Assembly: GCA_015709575.1 (NCBI GenBank)
Contig: CP054190.1
Coordinates: 2,912,616-2,976,615, forward strand
From: Planctomycetia bacterium
GTDB taxonomy: Bacteria; Planctomycetota; Phycisphaerae; UBA1845; Fen-1342
Reading direction: 5' to 3'
Length of the DNA: 64,000 nucleotides
Position numbers and translations under genes: made by a program. Shown in pieces: positions 17,312 through 26,475 of this stretch. The notes under the pieces were generated by a model. That model was not told the DNA's origin. It did no database searches and saw only the letters and a program-made list of their open reading frames with translations. Each line of letters starts with the position of its first letter. Positions within the stretch are counted from its first letter, which is position 1.

Positions 17312-18838
17312 CTATTGTCGATCTTCCCGCGACTGCGACTCCGTTCGCCGCGGAATGACTCGGATGCCGGGATTCGTTCGAAGTGCGGGCGGTAGCTCCG
17401 CGCTGTCGATCACGTACACGCGATAGCCGCGTTCCACGAGTACCGCCGCGGTCGCCCCGTCCGGAATCCCCGCGTACGCCGTCACGTCCCCATAGTACAT
17501 CGCTTCGATCGGTCGATCCGTGCCAAATAGCACCGCCCGCGGCCCGCGGATGTCCACGAGCTGCGCTTTCAGCTCCTCGGCCCACACCGCGCGCCGGGCG
17601 TGCACGCGCGTCGGGTTCACGAACGTCGCCGCGTCCTTGATCGGCGCCGCCAGCAGCAGCACGAGCAACGCCAGGCGCAATCCGCGCAGCCTGCGCAGCG
17701 CCGCCGTGCGCCGAATCCACGTCCAGCACTGCGCCGCCGTCAGGCACAGCGCCGGAATCGCAATCGCCATGTAGTTCGACCGCTGCGTCGCGACCAGCGA
17801 GAACAACAGCAGCGGCAGCAGCCACCACGCCAGCAGCGCCGCCCGTTGCGCCCGCCACCGCCGCAGCGTGACGTACAGCAGCCACGCCATCGGCAGCAGC
17901 ACCAGTTCACCGCAATTGCGATGCAATTCCACCAGTTGAAAGAGCGACGAACGCTGATGCCCTTCCAGCGGCTCCCACAGGTGCCGCCAGTTGTATGCTC
18001 GTTCGTGCGCATGCTCCTGCGGATACGCACGTGCCGCGAATTGCTCCCACGGCTGCGCCATGAGCCACGCCCCGCCGCACACGGCCGCCGCCGCCGCCGC
18101 GCTGCGCAGCCATCCCGGCCGGCGACTGCCCAGCACGACCATCACCGGTGCCGCCAGCAGCCCCGGCAGCCACTTCGTCATCAGCGCCAGGCCGCACGCC
18201 ACGGCCACCGCCGACAGCCGCGCAAGCGCCGGTCGATCGATCCAGCGCAGCGCCAGCCACACCCCCACCTGCACCAGCACGACCAGCAGCGCGTCCACGT
18301 GATCGACGGATGTCTGCCCGACGGCCAGCCGGATCAGCAGCGGGTTGATCGCATGCAGCAGCGCCGCCAGCGCCGCAGACTCCCGCGAGGTCACTCGTCG
18401 CCCGATCGCGTACGTCAGCAGAATGCCCGCAAGCGAGAGAACGATGCTCGGCGCACGCGCTCCCAGTTCCGTATTGCCCAGCAGCGCGATGCTGCCGGCC
18501 ATCAGCCACAGCGCCAGCGGCGGCTTGTGCAGCCAGACGTGATTGGCCTGCCAGTCGCGGTAGTCGTACGGAAGCACCGGACCGCGGTACAGCGTCGGCC
18601 GCAGCGGATCCTGCACAAGGTTTCGCGCCACCAGCGCGTGGTAGCGCTCATCCCACGGGTTCAGGTAAGCGCGCGTGCCGGCGTAGCCGCGCAGCAGGAG
18701 TCCCACCGCCAGCGCAGCCGCCAGCGCACCCCCGGGGCGGCGACGCCAAACCATCCGCACCGCCAGTGCGACCAGCACGGCGGCTGCAAGCAGGGCAGTC
18801 CATGCGATGGCGTGCTCGGCGATAGAAGGGGAGATCAT
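17312..18838 (-). CDS. GT39-like polytopic membrane glycosyltransferase
   Basis: This 508-residue integral membrane protein has about ten hydrophobic helices and the layout of ArnT/PMT-type transferases, which use polyprenyl-phosphate sugars on the outer face of the inner membrane. An acidic pair in the first loop (NPWDERYHALVARNL) fits the conserved Asp/Glu of the family. It is followed by the loop HKPPLALWLMAGSIALLG, with the HKPPL motif typical of this fold. The C-terminal soluble part is short. Start ATG 18838 lies about 45 bases from a 24-bp minisatellite. The acceptor and donor cannot be read from sequence. Confidence 0.82.
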   Translation of the reverse strand: MISPSIAEHAIAWTALLAAAVLVALAVRMVWRRRPGGALAAALAVGLLLRGYAGTRAYLNPWDERYHALVARNLVQDPLRPTLYRGPVLPYDYRDWQANHVWLHKPPLALWLMAGSIALLGNTELGARAPSIVLSLAGILLTYAIGRRVTSRESAALAALLHAINPLLIRLAVGQTSVDHVDALLVVLVQVGVWLALRWIDRPALARLSAVAVACGLALMTKWLPGLLAAPVMVVLGSRRPGWLRSAAAAAAVCGGAWLMAQPWEQFAARAYPQEHAHERAYNWRHLWEPLEGHQRSSLFQLVELHRNCGELVLLPMAWLLYVTLRRWRAQRAALLAWWLLPLLLFSLVATQRSNYMAIAIPALCLTAAQCWTWIRRTAALRRLRGLRLALLVLLLAAPIKDAATFVNPTRVHARRAVWAEELKAQLVDIRGPRAVLFGTDRPIEAMYYGDVTAYAGIPDGATAAVLVERGYRVYVIDSAELPPALRTNPGIRVIPRRTESQSREDRQ

Positions 18839-18883
18839 GCTCGGCGCGGATGATACGCCGACTCATCTCATGCCGGGCGCCGG

Positions 18884-19126
18884 ACCGGCAGACTGGCGCA
18901 CTCGCTAGCAGGCGGACGGGCGCACTCACCGGCAGGCGAACCGGCGCACTCGCCAGCAGGCGAACCGGCGCACTCACCAGCAGGCGGACCGGTGCACTCA
19001 CCAGCCGGCAGACCGGCGCACTCACCAGCCGGCAGACTGGCGCACTCGCTAGCAGGCGGACGGGCGCACTCACCGGCAGGCAAACCGGCGCACTCGCCAG
19101 CAGGCGGACCGGCGCACTCGCCGGCG
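18884..19126. repeat. 24-bp minisatellite, about ten copies, with a 144-bp higher-order period
   Basis: The unit is of the form GGCGCACTCRCCRGCAGGCG plus four bases (R = A or G). Nine full units run from 18895 to 19110, with partial units at both ends. Units 1-2 are matched by units 7-8 almost base for base, and the partial unit before unit 1 matches unit 6. This gives a higher-order period of six units (144 bp), as produced by a recent slippage or unequal exchange. It fills the gap between the stop at 19175 and the glycosyltransferase start at 18838, both leftward genes. Translated it gives 8-residue repeats in several frames, but no gene signals support coding. Confidence 0.93.
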
Positions 19127-19174
19127 CGGCGGGCGGGAGGATATATCGATCCGGCGCGTCATCCGGCCGCGACG

Positions 19175-19804
19175 CTATTCCTGCGACTCACCCGAGTCGG
19201 CCTCGTCGCCATCACCGGCGTCATCGCGCGCAACGGCGGCCTTCTGCCCCGGCAGCGGCGTCTGCCGCCCTTTGCTCATCTTGAACTCGCCCACCGGCGC
19301 AACCTTGCGATAGCCCAGGTACATCAGCACGTCCAGCACTTCCGTCAGTGTGGGAAACGCCCGCTGGTTGACGCGCTTGTACTCATCCATCGCACGGAGG
19401 AAGTGCAACTGATCCTCCGTCATGTGCCCCTCTTCCGCCGCGACGCGCGAATCCGTCCGCCGCCGCCCCGGCCCGCGACGCCGATCGAGCTTCGACCGGC
19501 GATCCTCGGCCGGCGGGTCATCCGTGCCGGCCGTGCAGCCGCCGCGCCGCTCGACCGAAACCGCCCCATCAGGCTCGAGTTCCGCCGTTCCGCCGCGCGC
19601 AGCGGCCGGCGCACCACGCCGCTCACCCGCGGCCGACATGCGGCGGTCGGGCGTCGGCGGCCTGCGCTCCTGAACCGCGGAACCGGCAACCGCTGGCTTC
19701 GCAACCGCCGCGCCTGCCCCGGCTCGTGCCGCGGCCGCACCAGCAGGGCCGTCATCAGTGGAGAACGCCGGAATCTGCGCGTGGTTGGACGGGTCGATAG
19801 TCAT
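19175..19804 (-). CDS. Uncharacterised protein with disordered N terminus and conserved-looking C-terminal domain
   Basis: I do not recognise this 209-residue protein. From ATG 19804 (MTIDPSNHAQ) it has about 120 residues rich in Ala, Gly, Pro and Arg, including repeated ERR, DRR and GRRR patches, probably disordered and basic. A compact domain follows (MTEDQLHFLRAMDEYKRVNQ, RAFPTLTEVLDVLMYLGYRKVAP), then a charged tail ending SGESQE. The helical domain with a LTEVLDVLMYLGYRKV core looks like a small DNA- or protein-binding helix bundle; this is only an impression. The gene is leftward, 88 bases after the restriction gene and just before the minisatellite. An in-frame upstream start at 19849 is less likely. 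Confidence 0.6.
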   Translation of the reverse strand: MTIDPSNHAQIPAFSTDDGPAGAAAARAGAGAAVAKPAVAGSAVQERRPPTPDRRMSAAGERRGAPAAARGGTAELEPDGAVSVERRGGCTAGTDDPPAEDRRSKLDRRRGPGRRRTDSRVAAEEGHMTEDQLHFLRAMDEYKRVNQRAFPTLTEVLDVLMYLGYRKVAPVGEFKMSKGRQTPLPGQKAAVARDDAGDGDEADSGESQE

Positions 19805-19892
19805 GCCGGGTTCATCGGCCGCCACCGCCCAGCGCTGAAGCAGCCCCACGCGCAGGCCGATAACACGCCGCCGGCCCGGCCATGCAGTTCCG

Positions 19893-22577
19893 TCAGCCGT
19901 CCTGATACTCTCGGAACATCATGAGCAGTTCCGCCAAGGACGAAGGACTGTACTTTTCAAATCCGCTCTGATCGACGTACACGAAGTCCACGCGTCGCGC
20001 CGGCTGCAGCCGGTTCACATCCTCGCACCATTGCCGCAGTCGGGCCATCTTTTCGGGCACGTCGATGTCTTCCTGTCCCTTGGTCTCGACGATCACCAGT
20101 CGCCCATCGCTGAGCTTGACTACGAAGTCCGGGTAATAGTTCGAGATGCCACCGTCGGCCCGCACGTAGTCGAGCTTGAAGTGCACCGCGAGGTAGTTCT
20201 TGGCAAATGAGACGACATCGGGGCAGGCGTCGAGGAAGGCGGCAAACTCCAGTTCGAGATGGCTGTCCCCGATCACGCGGTTGAACACGCTTTTCTTCGG
20301 GATCATGTACGCCTGATCCTTGGTGACAAACGGCCGGGTCTGGCGCAGCTTGATGGAGTCGCGGATCTCGGCGTCGCCCCGATCCTGAACAGTCAGCGCG
20401 TTGATCGCCTTCTTGAAGGTCTCGATGATGGTTCTGGTCGCCACCAGTTCCGACAGATTGCGCAGCGTATTGGGGTCTTCAAGCTCAACGTGCTGGCCGA
20501 ACAGGTGGTCCTGCACGAACTGCTTGATCGAGCCGTAGAGCACGTCGTAGCCGCTGACCAGTCGCAACTCGCGCATGATCGTCTGCGTGAAGTAGCCGAT
20601 CACGCTGGTGTAGTCAGCGACACCAGCGCCGTCGAGCCGGGTCGTGTGGTGAATCCCCTCCGCCGCGACATACTCGAAGACGATCTCCCTCTGCTCTTCG
20701 GCACTGAACTGCCGGTACATCACCTTCTGATACGTAAACGTGCCCGGATCCAGATCCGCCAGACTCTTGTACTCGCGGTACACGCGCGGCGTCAGCACCG
20801 GGATCTCGATGTCCAGTTTCTCGATGTCCTTCTTCACATTCTCGTGATCGACCTCGACGATCAGCGGCGTCTTGGGCTTGGTCCCCGCGCCCATCGGCTT
20901 GTGTTCGAGTTCAACGCCCTCGGCCTGAATCGACTCGACGAACTCCATGAAGGCGTCGGTGCCGATCACACTCACGTACTCTTCGGTAAACCCGGGATAC
21001 ATCTTGCGGAGACCGCGCCCGAGCGTCTGCTCGGGCAGGATGTTGCTCTTGGCCGTGTACGCCCTCAATCCCACGATCGTCGTCACGTTGCGGACATCCC
21101 AGCCCTCCTTCAGCATCATCACAGACACGATCGCCTTGTACGGGCTCGCCGAATCGTCGATCTCGTTGGCTTGCTTCCGGAGCTTATCCAATTCCTCCTT
21201 CGCCTTGCCCGATGCTGCCTCGGAGATTTCTCCGTTGTTCTTCGTGTGAATCACCAGCACCGCATCCTTCAAATCTGGATACCGGCCCTCCAGATACTCC
21301 GCCACTTCATCGCAGTTCCGCGTGTCATCGGTCATCACGAACAGAATGGCCTTCTGACCCATCTTCTCGTGCTGCTCGCGCGCCTGCCGCCACTCCACCA
21401 CGCCAAGATCAAGATAATCCGAATACTTCTCCGTGAACCTCGCGCTCTGCTTCGCGCTGAGTTTCGCACGGCTGGGTGCATCAGGCAGCACCGGATGCTT
21501 GACCACGTTCTGGCTGATCGCCTCGACGAGCGGATAGTCGGCGATGGTCTGAACGAAGATCTCGCCGTCGTTGTGCCGGGGTGTGGCCGTGACATCGATC
21601 TGCAACGACAACTCCGCACCCTTCTGAAGCAGCCGGTTGTGAATGTCCTGGATTGACTTGAACCATGCCAGGTTCGCATCGTGAAGATGGTGCGCCTCAT
21701 CGTTGAGCACCATCAACTCATCAATGTCCCGGACGATCATGCCCAGATCGACCTTCGAATCCGTCGTCTTGCCCGTCGGCCGCTTGCCGAGGAAATAGTC
21801 CATCGTGTTCTCATCATCCGGCGAAGGCGGAATGTCATCACCCGAATACACACGGTGGATGTTCGTCAGAAAGATGTTCCCCGTCGGGTGCGTGATGCGG
21901 ACATCATCCTGCTTATGCAGCGTGAGCTGGAAGTCGTCGCGCCAGTGCTGGCCCTCAAATCCGTTGTCAGGAATCACCGGATCCTCGAAGAAGATGCGCA
22001 GCCCCTGAAAGTCCTTGTAGATGCGGTCGAGCACGATGATGTTCGGCGCGATCACGAGGAAGTTCCGGGCAAGGCCCGAGTCCGCTTCGTAGGTTCTGTG
22101 GAAGAAGCTCCACGCCAGAGCCAGGCTGAGCACCTTCGTCTTGCCGCTGCCCGTTGCCATCTTGACCACGAACCGCCGCCACGACTCATCGAACATTCCG
22201 GCCGACACCAGCCCCGATGAATCAAACCGCATCAGGTCAAACTTGTCCTTCACCCCCACGACGTCGTACAGGTACACGATCGTCTCCAGCGCTTCACGCT
22301 GGGCGAAGAAGTACTCGAACTCCGCCATGCTCCCATCCGCTTGCGGCATCAGGTGTTCGGTCTGGAACCACCAGCGCAGAAGCGACCGGCTCGTCTCCGT
22401 CGCTCCGACGTACCCGCCGTCGCGGAACTCCTTGACCTTCTTTCGCAGCGTCGCCACCAGCGGCGGCATCAGCTTGTCCATCGTCGTCTCGCGCAGCGAC
22501 TCATCCGCGGGAAACCAGCGAACTTCCGGGGGAAGAATTGCGTGCGGTGAGGTCGGAAAGTCTGGATGAACCGCCAT
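19893..22577 (-). CDS. Type III-like restriction enzyme subunit (helicase plus nuclease), Res
   Basis: This 894-residue SF2 helicase-nuclease should translocate on DNA and cut when the partner methyltransferase finds unmodified sites. Walker A is MATGSGKT (about 138-145), motif II is DEAH within VLNDEAHHLHD, motif III is TATPRH, and motif VI is present in EQTLGRGLRKMYPG. The C-terminal nuclease has the PD-(D/E)xK pattern: YYPDFVVKLSDGRLVIVETKG (about 810-830). The ATG directly follows the Mod stop codon with no gap, so Mod and Res form one operon. The gene is visibly less GC-extreme than its neighbours, in line with transfer. Both subunits look intact. Confidence 0.92.
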   Translation of the reverse strand: MAVHPDFPTSPHAILPPEVRWFPADESLRETTMDKLMPPLVATLRKKVKEFRDGGYVGATETSRSLLRWWFQTEHLMPQADGSMAEFEYFFAQREALETIVYLYDVVGVKDKFDLMRFDSSGLVSAGMFDESWRRFVVKMATGSGKTKVLSLALAWSFFHRTYEADSGLARNFLVIAPNIIVLDRIYKDFQGLRIFFEDPVIPDNGFEGQHWRDDFQLTLHKQDDVRITHPTGNIFLTNIHRVYSGDDIPPSPDDENTMDYFLGKRPTGKTTDSKVDLGMIVRDIDELMVLNDEAHHLHDANLAWFKSIQDIHNRLLQKGAELSLQIDVTATPRHNDGEIFVQTIADYPLVEAISQNVVKHPVLPDAPSRAKLSAKQSARFTEKYSDYLDLGVVEWRQAREQHEKMGQKAILFVMTDDTRNCDEVAEYLEGRYPDLKDAVLVIHTKNNGEISEAASGKAKEELDKLRKQANEIDDSASPYKAIVSVMMLKEGWDVRNVTTIVGLRAYTAKSNILPEQTLGRGLRKMYPGFTEEYVSVIGTDAFMEFVESIQAEGVELEHKPMGAGTKPKTPLIVEVDHENVKKDIEKLDIEIPVLTPRVYREYKSLADLDPGTFTYQKVMYRQFSAEEQREIVFEYVAAEGIHHTTRLDGAGVADYTSVIGYFTQTIMRELRLVSGYDVLYGSIKQFVQDHLFGQHVELEDPNTLRNLSELVATRTIIETFKKAINALTVQDRGDAEIRDSIKLRQTRPFVTKDQAYMIPKKSVFNRVIGDSHLELEFAAFLDACPDVVSFAKNYLAVHFKLDYVRADGGISNYYPDFVVKLSDGRLVIVETKGQEDIDVPEKMARLRQWCEDVNRLQPARRVDFVYVDQSGFEKYSPSSLAELLMMFREYQDG

Positions 22578-24935
22578 CTATTTCTTCCCTCCGTTCTTGT
22601 GGCCGTTCCGGGGGATGTTCACCTCCACAATCGTCATCGTGTCGTTCCCGAAGATGTCCACCACCTTCACCGCGATCTTCCTCCGCCCCGGCTCAACCTC
22701 CTTCGCGGCGCTCGTCAGTTCCAACGCCCGCTCCTTCCTCGTGCGGAAACTCTGCCACTCGTTCTCGAAGATGTATTCCCCCGTCCACTTCTCCACCCAG
22801 TCCGCCCCTTCGCCCTCTTCCGGGGGCACACGAATAATCTCCCTCTTGCTCTCGTAATCAAAGTCCACCGCCCAGTAATCCACCCAGTCGCTCCACTTCT
22901 CGGTGAGCACCTCGCGCTTCACGACGCCCTTCGCATCCTTGCTCACCTTGACGATCTGGCCCTTCTCGACCACGATCCTGCTCCCCGCCTTCTTCGCGCC
23001 GCCCAGCGCTTCTTCCGCCGCCTTGATCGAGTCCTGGTTGTAGAACACACTGAAGTCGGTCAACTGCACCGCGACCGTCGGCCCGCTCGACTTCGTTCCG
23101 GGGGTCACGATGGGCTTGACCTCGATGAACGCCACATCGTGGAAGACCACCTGCCCCTTCTCCACCGCACGCTTGTCGAAGACCTCCGCCGGAATGTACT
23201 TGGGCGCGATGTCGATCCCCTTGGCCCGCGCTTCATCGAGCACGTTGGGGAACAAGCCCATCTCGAACTCAAAGCCGAGGATGTCGCACTTGGTGATGTT
23301 CTTCTTCCGGCACTCGACGATGATCTCCTCCACGAACAACCGCGTCACCGGCAGGTTCACCGGCCCGACCGCCACCAATCGCCCCGCCTTCTTGCCGTGG
23401 AACGCCGGAAACCCCTCGACCTTCTCCGCCCGGTAGGCCTTGAGGATCAGTTCGAGGAACGCCGCTTCCTTGGCTTCCAGTTGCTTCTGCTTCTCCGCCT
23501 CGCGGAGGTTGGGGTTGACGCCGACGTAGTGCTGCCGCTCGTACCGGCCGAGGTTGAGCAGCTCGAACGCGCGGTAGTCCTTCCCGTCGGCCTTGAGCTG
23601 CCGCTGCACGCCGATCATCCGCTTGCGGGTGGTGTGGATGGCGAATTTGCCCAGATCGGTGGCGATCCACTTCCGCCCCAGCTTCTCCGCCACCGCCGCC
23701 GTCGTCCCGGAACCGACAAAGAAGTCGGCAACGAGATCGCCGGGGTTGGAAGACGCTTTGATAATGCGATCTAGCAAGGCCTCCGGCTTTTGCGTGTCGT
23801 ATCCCAATCGTTCCGCTGACGTTGGACTTATTCGGTTCACGTCGTCCCAAAGGTCTATGACTGGAGTGCCTTTGGCGTCACGAAGGAACCGCTTACGGCT
23901 TAGGGATTTGCCGGTGGAAGACAGAACAATCTCCCCAGCGTCGTACAACTCCTGCATTCGCTCCTTGGAATACCGCCACGCGCCTTTAACGCCTAGGAAC
24001 TCGTAGAACGGATTGCCTTTCGCAACGCCCCCAGGTCCGTCAACTGGCATGAAGCGGTATTTCTCGCCCGTCTTGGCGTCGGTGTGCTTGTAGTCTCTCG
24101 CGAGGATCTCGTCGGAATAAGCGGTGTACTGAGCATTCCAGATCGGCTTGTCAGATCGCGTGTAGAACATCACGGATTCCGTGACTCGCCCATAATGGAC
24201 GGCGCCCTGACCGGTGTCTCCGTGCGCGTGGGCACGCTTCCACGTGATCTCGTTTATGAAGTTGGAAACGCCGAGAACCTCATCGCAAATGCCGCGGACC
24301 AAATGCGAGACGTTCCGCCCCATGTGTACATAGATACTCCCATCCTCCGCGAGCAGGTCGCGCATGAGGATGAGGCGTTCGTAGATCATGGCGATGAACG
24401 AGTCGGCCCCTTTGCCCCAGGTGTCGCGGTAGGCGATTTCTTCGAGGATGTTGGGGCGCTTGGTGAAGGTGTCGCCGCCGTCGCCGACCTCGATGTCCAT
24501 GGAGAAGTCGGCCCCGACGTCGAAGGGCGGGTCGATGTAGATGAGCTTGAGGCCGCCCTGTTTTTCGATCTCGTCGCGCAGCGGGCCGTTCTTGAGGGAG
24601 GAGAGGATGAGTTTGTTGTCGCCCCAGATGAGCTTGTTGGTCCAGCCCGAAAGCTGCCTGCCGCGGGTGTCGAAAAGAGTGCCTTGGATTTCATGGTCAA
24701 CCGCTCCCTTACAGTCGCGGCTCGTTGCGGACGACTCGATGCGCGGCTCGTCGACCTGCTCGATGGTCTGAAAGGGCAGGACGACGTTGCAGACTTCGGA
24801 GGTCTTGCCGTTCCAGACCAGTTCCACCTCGCGCTTATCGTCGAAGAGGAGGAAGCGGTACTTCTCCGGCAGGGGCTTGTTCTGTTCAAGAAACCGGATG
24901 ATTTCCTGCTTTTCCTGCTCGCTGAGCCTCTGCAA
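22578..24935 (-). CDS. Type III-like DNA methyltransferase subunit, Mod (beta class)
   Basis: This 785-residue site-specific N6-adenine or N4-cytosine methyltransferase protects host DNA and gives the complex its specificity. The catalytic motif IV DPPF (YIDPPFDVGADF) precedes the SAM motif FxGxG (DFFVGSGTTAAVAEKLGRKW), the beta-class order. The target-recognition region lies between or after them, and the long C terminus ends in RNGHKNGGKK. I chose TTG 24935 because GGGAGGG lies exactly 6 bases upstream and the family N terminus (LSEQEKQEIIRFLEQNKPLPEKYRFLLF) begins there. The frame stays open to 25166, but the extra residues look like shadow composition. Confidence 0.92.
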   Translation of the reverse strand: MQRLSEQEKQEIIRFLEQNKPLPEKYRFLLFDDKREVELVWNGKTSEVCNVVLPFQTIEQVDEPRIESSATSRDCKGAVDHEIQGTLFDTRGRQLSGWTNKLIWGDNKLILSSLKNGPLRDEIEKQGGLKLIYIDPPFDVGADFSMDIEVGDGGDTFTKRPNILEEIAYRDTWGKGADSFIAMIYERLILMRDLLAEDGSIYVHMGRNVSHLVRGICDEVLGVSNFINEITWKRAHAHGDTGQGAVHYGRVTESVMFYTRSDKPIWNAQYTAYSDEILARDYKHTDAKTGEKYRFMPVDGPGGVAKGNPFYEFLGVKGAWRYSKERMQELYDAGEIVLSSTGKSLSRKRFLRDAKGTPVIDLWDDVNRISPTSAERLGYDTQKPEALLDRIIKASSNPGDLVADFFVGSGTTAAVAEKLGRKWIATDLGKFAIHTTRKRMIGVQRQLKADGKDYRAFELLNLGRYERQHYVGVNPNLREAEKQKQLEAKEAAFLELILKAYRAEKVEGFPAFHGKKAGRLVAVGPVNLPVTRLFVEEIIVECRKKNITKCDILGFEFEMGLFPNVLDEARAKGIDIAPKYIPAEVFDKRAVEKGQVVFHDVAFIEVKPIVTPGTKSSGPTVAVQLTDFSVFYNQDSIKAAEEALGGAKKAGSRIVVEKGQIVKVSKDAKGVVKREVLTEKWSDWVDYWAVDFDYESKREIIRVPPEEGEGADWVEKWTGEYIFENEWQSFRTRKERALELTSAAKEVEPGRRKIAVKVVDIFGNDTMTIVEVNIPRNGHKNGGKK

Positions 24936-24941
24936 CGGAAA

Positions 24942-24948
24942 CCCTCCC
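24942..24948 (-). promoter_or_regulatory. Shine-Dalgarno that decides the Mod start
   Basis: GGGAGGG on the minus strand, 6 bases before TTG 24935. It supports a TTG start over the further-upstream in-frame ATG at 25022. Confidence 0.6.
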
Positions 24949-25217
24949 GGAAGCAACGTCCTATTATCGGCCGCGGCCAGCCGCCATGGCGCTGTCGCTA
25001 TCCAACCGCTCGCCCCCGGCATGGTACTCCCCGGTTCGCCCGCGTCCAGCACACCCCCACGATGCCGTCCGGCCACTTGCCCCGGCCGATCACGCCGTGC
25101 GACGACCACTGCGACAACCGACCCCCGCTGGAATCGCCGAACATCCTGGCGCCATCCCGCCTCCATCCCCTTCTGCCCCCCCGCGCCGCCATCACCCCCC
25201 CTGCAACCCCCCTCCCC

Positions 25218-25380
25218 CCGCCGCCATCACCCCCCCTTCAACCCCGCGCTCACCGCCGCAATCACCCGCTCCGTCACTTCCTTCCAATCCCCCGGCTGCC
25301 GCGCCCCCGCCGCGCGCACATGCCCTCCGCCGCCGAACTGCCGCGCGATCGCCGCAACGTCCAGCGACCTCCGGCTGCGC
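25218..25380 (-). repeat. Direct repeat copy A: displaced duplicate of the nrnA 3' end
   Basis: These 163 bases match 26313-26475 with two mismatches by eye. They encode the last residues of NrnA (SLDVAAIARQFGGGGHVRAAG onward) but lack the rest of the gene, so this copy is a dead fragment. Together the two copies bracket the MNT/HEPN genes. The 24936-25413 interval holding this copy has no other supported gene. Its left edge is C-rich, with a degenerate extra partial repeat near 25187. Confidence 0.92.
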
Positions 25381-25413
25381 AAAAAGCCGAGATAATCTCG
25401 ACAACTCCCGGAG

Positions 25414-25818
25414 CTACCCCCCGTTTGCCACCGCCTCGGCCCATGCCACGGCGGCCGTTGCGATACGGAGAGCTTCCGCACGGTCAAACGGCTCGGGCGG
25501 TGTCGCGCCCACCTCCGGCAGGTCGTCGTAACGGAATTCCACGGCGAACGGCGTCAACGAGACGCCCTGCTGCACATCGTTCGGCACGTCGATGCCGTTC
25601 GCCCCGGCCAATTCGATCAGTTCCGACAAATCGTGCGTTCGACGGTACCGAACCCCCCGGAACGACAAAACGCTCTTAATCGCCTTTTCCACCGCCTGCT
25701 GACAGCAGAACCCGATGTGTTCGTCGTCTACCTCGGCGTCGGAGGCGAACCGCGCCGCGTGCCGAGCGTCCCGGCTCGCCTTCCATAGCATCGTCTCATA
25801 CGGCTTACGCAGCGGCAT
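25414..25818 (-). CDS. HEPN-domain protein, likely RNase toxin of an MNT/HEPN pair
   Basis: This 134-residue all-helical protein (ATG 25818, MPLRKPYETML) is of the HEPN (PF05168-like) type. The segment HIGFCCQQAVEKAIKSVLSFRG is the typical first helix pair. The catalytic R-x4-H motif is present as R-YRRT-HDL, followed by a second helix pair. HEPN proteins of these pairs act as RNases restrained by the partner nucleotidyltransferase. The usual HxY tyrosine of HepT is replaced here (HDL), so the neutralisation mechanism may differ. The start lies inside the end of the MNT gene (14-base overlap), a tight operon. Confidence 0.85.
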   Translation of the reverse strand: MPLRKPYETMLWKASRDARHAARFASDAEVDDEHIGFCCQQAVEKAIKSVLSFRGVRYRRTHDLSELIELAGANGIDVPNDVQQGVSLTPFAVEFRYDDLPEVGATPPEPFDRAEALRIATAAVAWAEAVANGG

Positions 25819-26146
25819 ACACCCGCCCTTCCCTCGCCGCCTCATGCACCACGTTGTTGATCTGATCCTTCCAGGCTTCATACCCCTCGGCGCTGACGAC
25901 CAGCACGTCCACCGGGATCCCCAGCGGCCGCAACAATTCGCGCAGCCGCACCATCTCTTTGCGCCGCCCCGTCACTGTCGGCTCGACCACCAGAAAATCC
26001 ACGTCGCTGTCCGGCCTGGCATCCCCACGTGCGTATGATCCGAACAGGATCACCTCTGACCCCGCCGGCGCCGCGGCCAGCAGCATTCGCGCAGCCCGGT
26101 CAATCGTCTCCTGAGGGATCAGTTCGCGGCCGTTCGATGCGATCAC
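25805..26146 (-). CDS. MNT-type minimal nucleotidyltransferase, likely antitoxin
   Basis: This 113-residue protein has the minimal nucleotidyltransferase signature GS-x10-DxD: GSYARGDARPDSDVD, followed by FLVVEPT. In MntA/HepT systems such proteins block the HEPN partner by AMP transfer or direct binding. The gene comes first and overlaps the HEPN start, the usual order. The whole pair sits inside a 163-bp direct repeat made from the nrnA 3' end. It also lies next to a restriction-modification operon on the same strand, which suggests a defence neighbourhood. Confidence 0.87.
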   Translation of the reverse strand: MIASNGRELIPQETIDRAARMLLAAAPAGSEVILFGSYARGDARPDSDVDFLVVEPTVTGRRKEMVRLRELLRPLGIPVDVLVVSAEGYEAWKDQINNVVHEAAREGRVYAAA

Positions 26147-26312
26147 GTCGGCACCTCACTGTCATGATTGTAGCGGCGGCTCCGCAGCCGCCGTGCCCCG
26201 ATCGGCGCCGTCGTCGACTCCCACAGGGGGACTTCGGCGCGAGTGGCTCCACTTCCGTGCCGCTATCTCACGACCTGGGCAAACCCACAACATGCCGTTC
26301 CGGCCTGCGAAT

Positions 26313-26475
26313 CCGCCGCCATCACCCCCCCTTCAACCCCGCGCTCACCGCCGCGATCACCCGCTCCGTCACTTCCTTCCAATCCCCCCGCTGCCGCGCC
26401 CCCGCCGCGCGCACATGCCCTCCGCCGCCGAACTGCCGCGCGATCGCCGCAACGTCCAGCGACCTCCGGCTGCGC
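26313..26475 (-). repeat. Direct repeat copy B: authentic nrnA 3' end
   Basis: This is the in-place copy of the 163-bp repeat. It covers the last codons of nrnA plus a few bases beyond its stop. It differs from copy A at two visible positions (GCGATC against GCAATC, and CCCCGC against CCCGGC). Confidence 0.92.

Noticed and set aside
17600..18853. 417-residue Arg/Gln/His-rich plus-strand frame opposite the glycosyltransferase
   Set aside because: The leftward frame has helices and family motifs; this one has repetitive shadow composition and runs to the edge of the minisatellite.
18884..19126. CRISPR array
   Set aside because: The units are contiguous with no unique spacers, so it is a tandem minisatellite.
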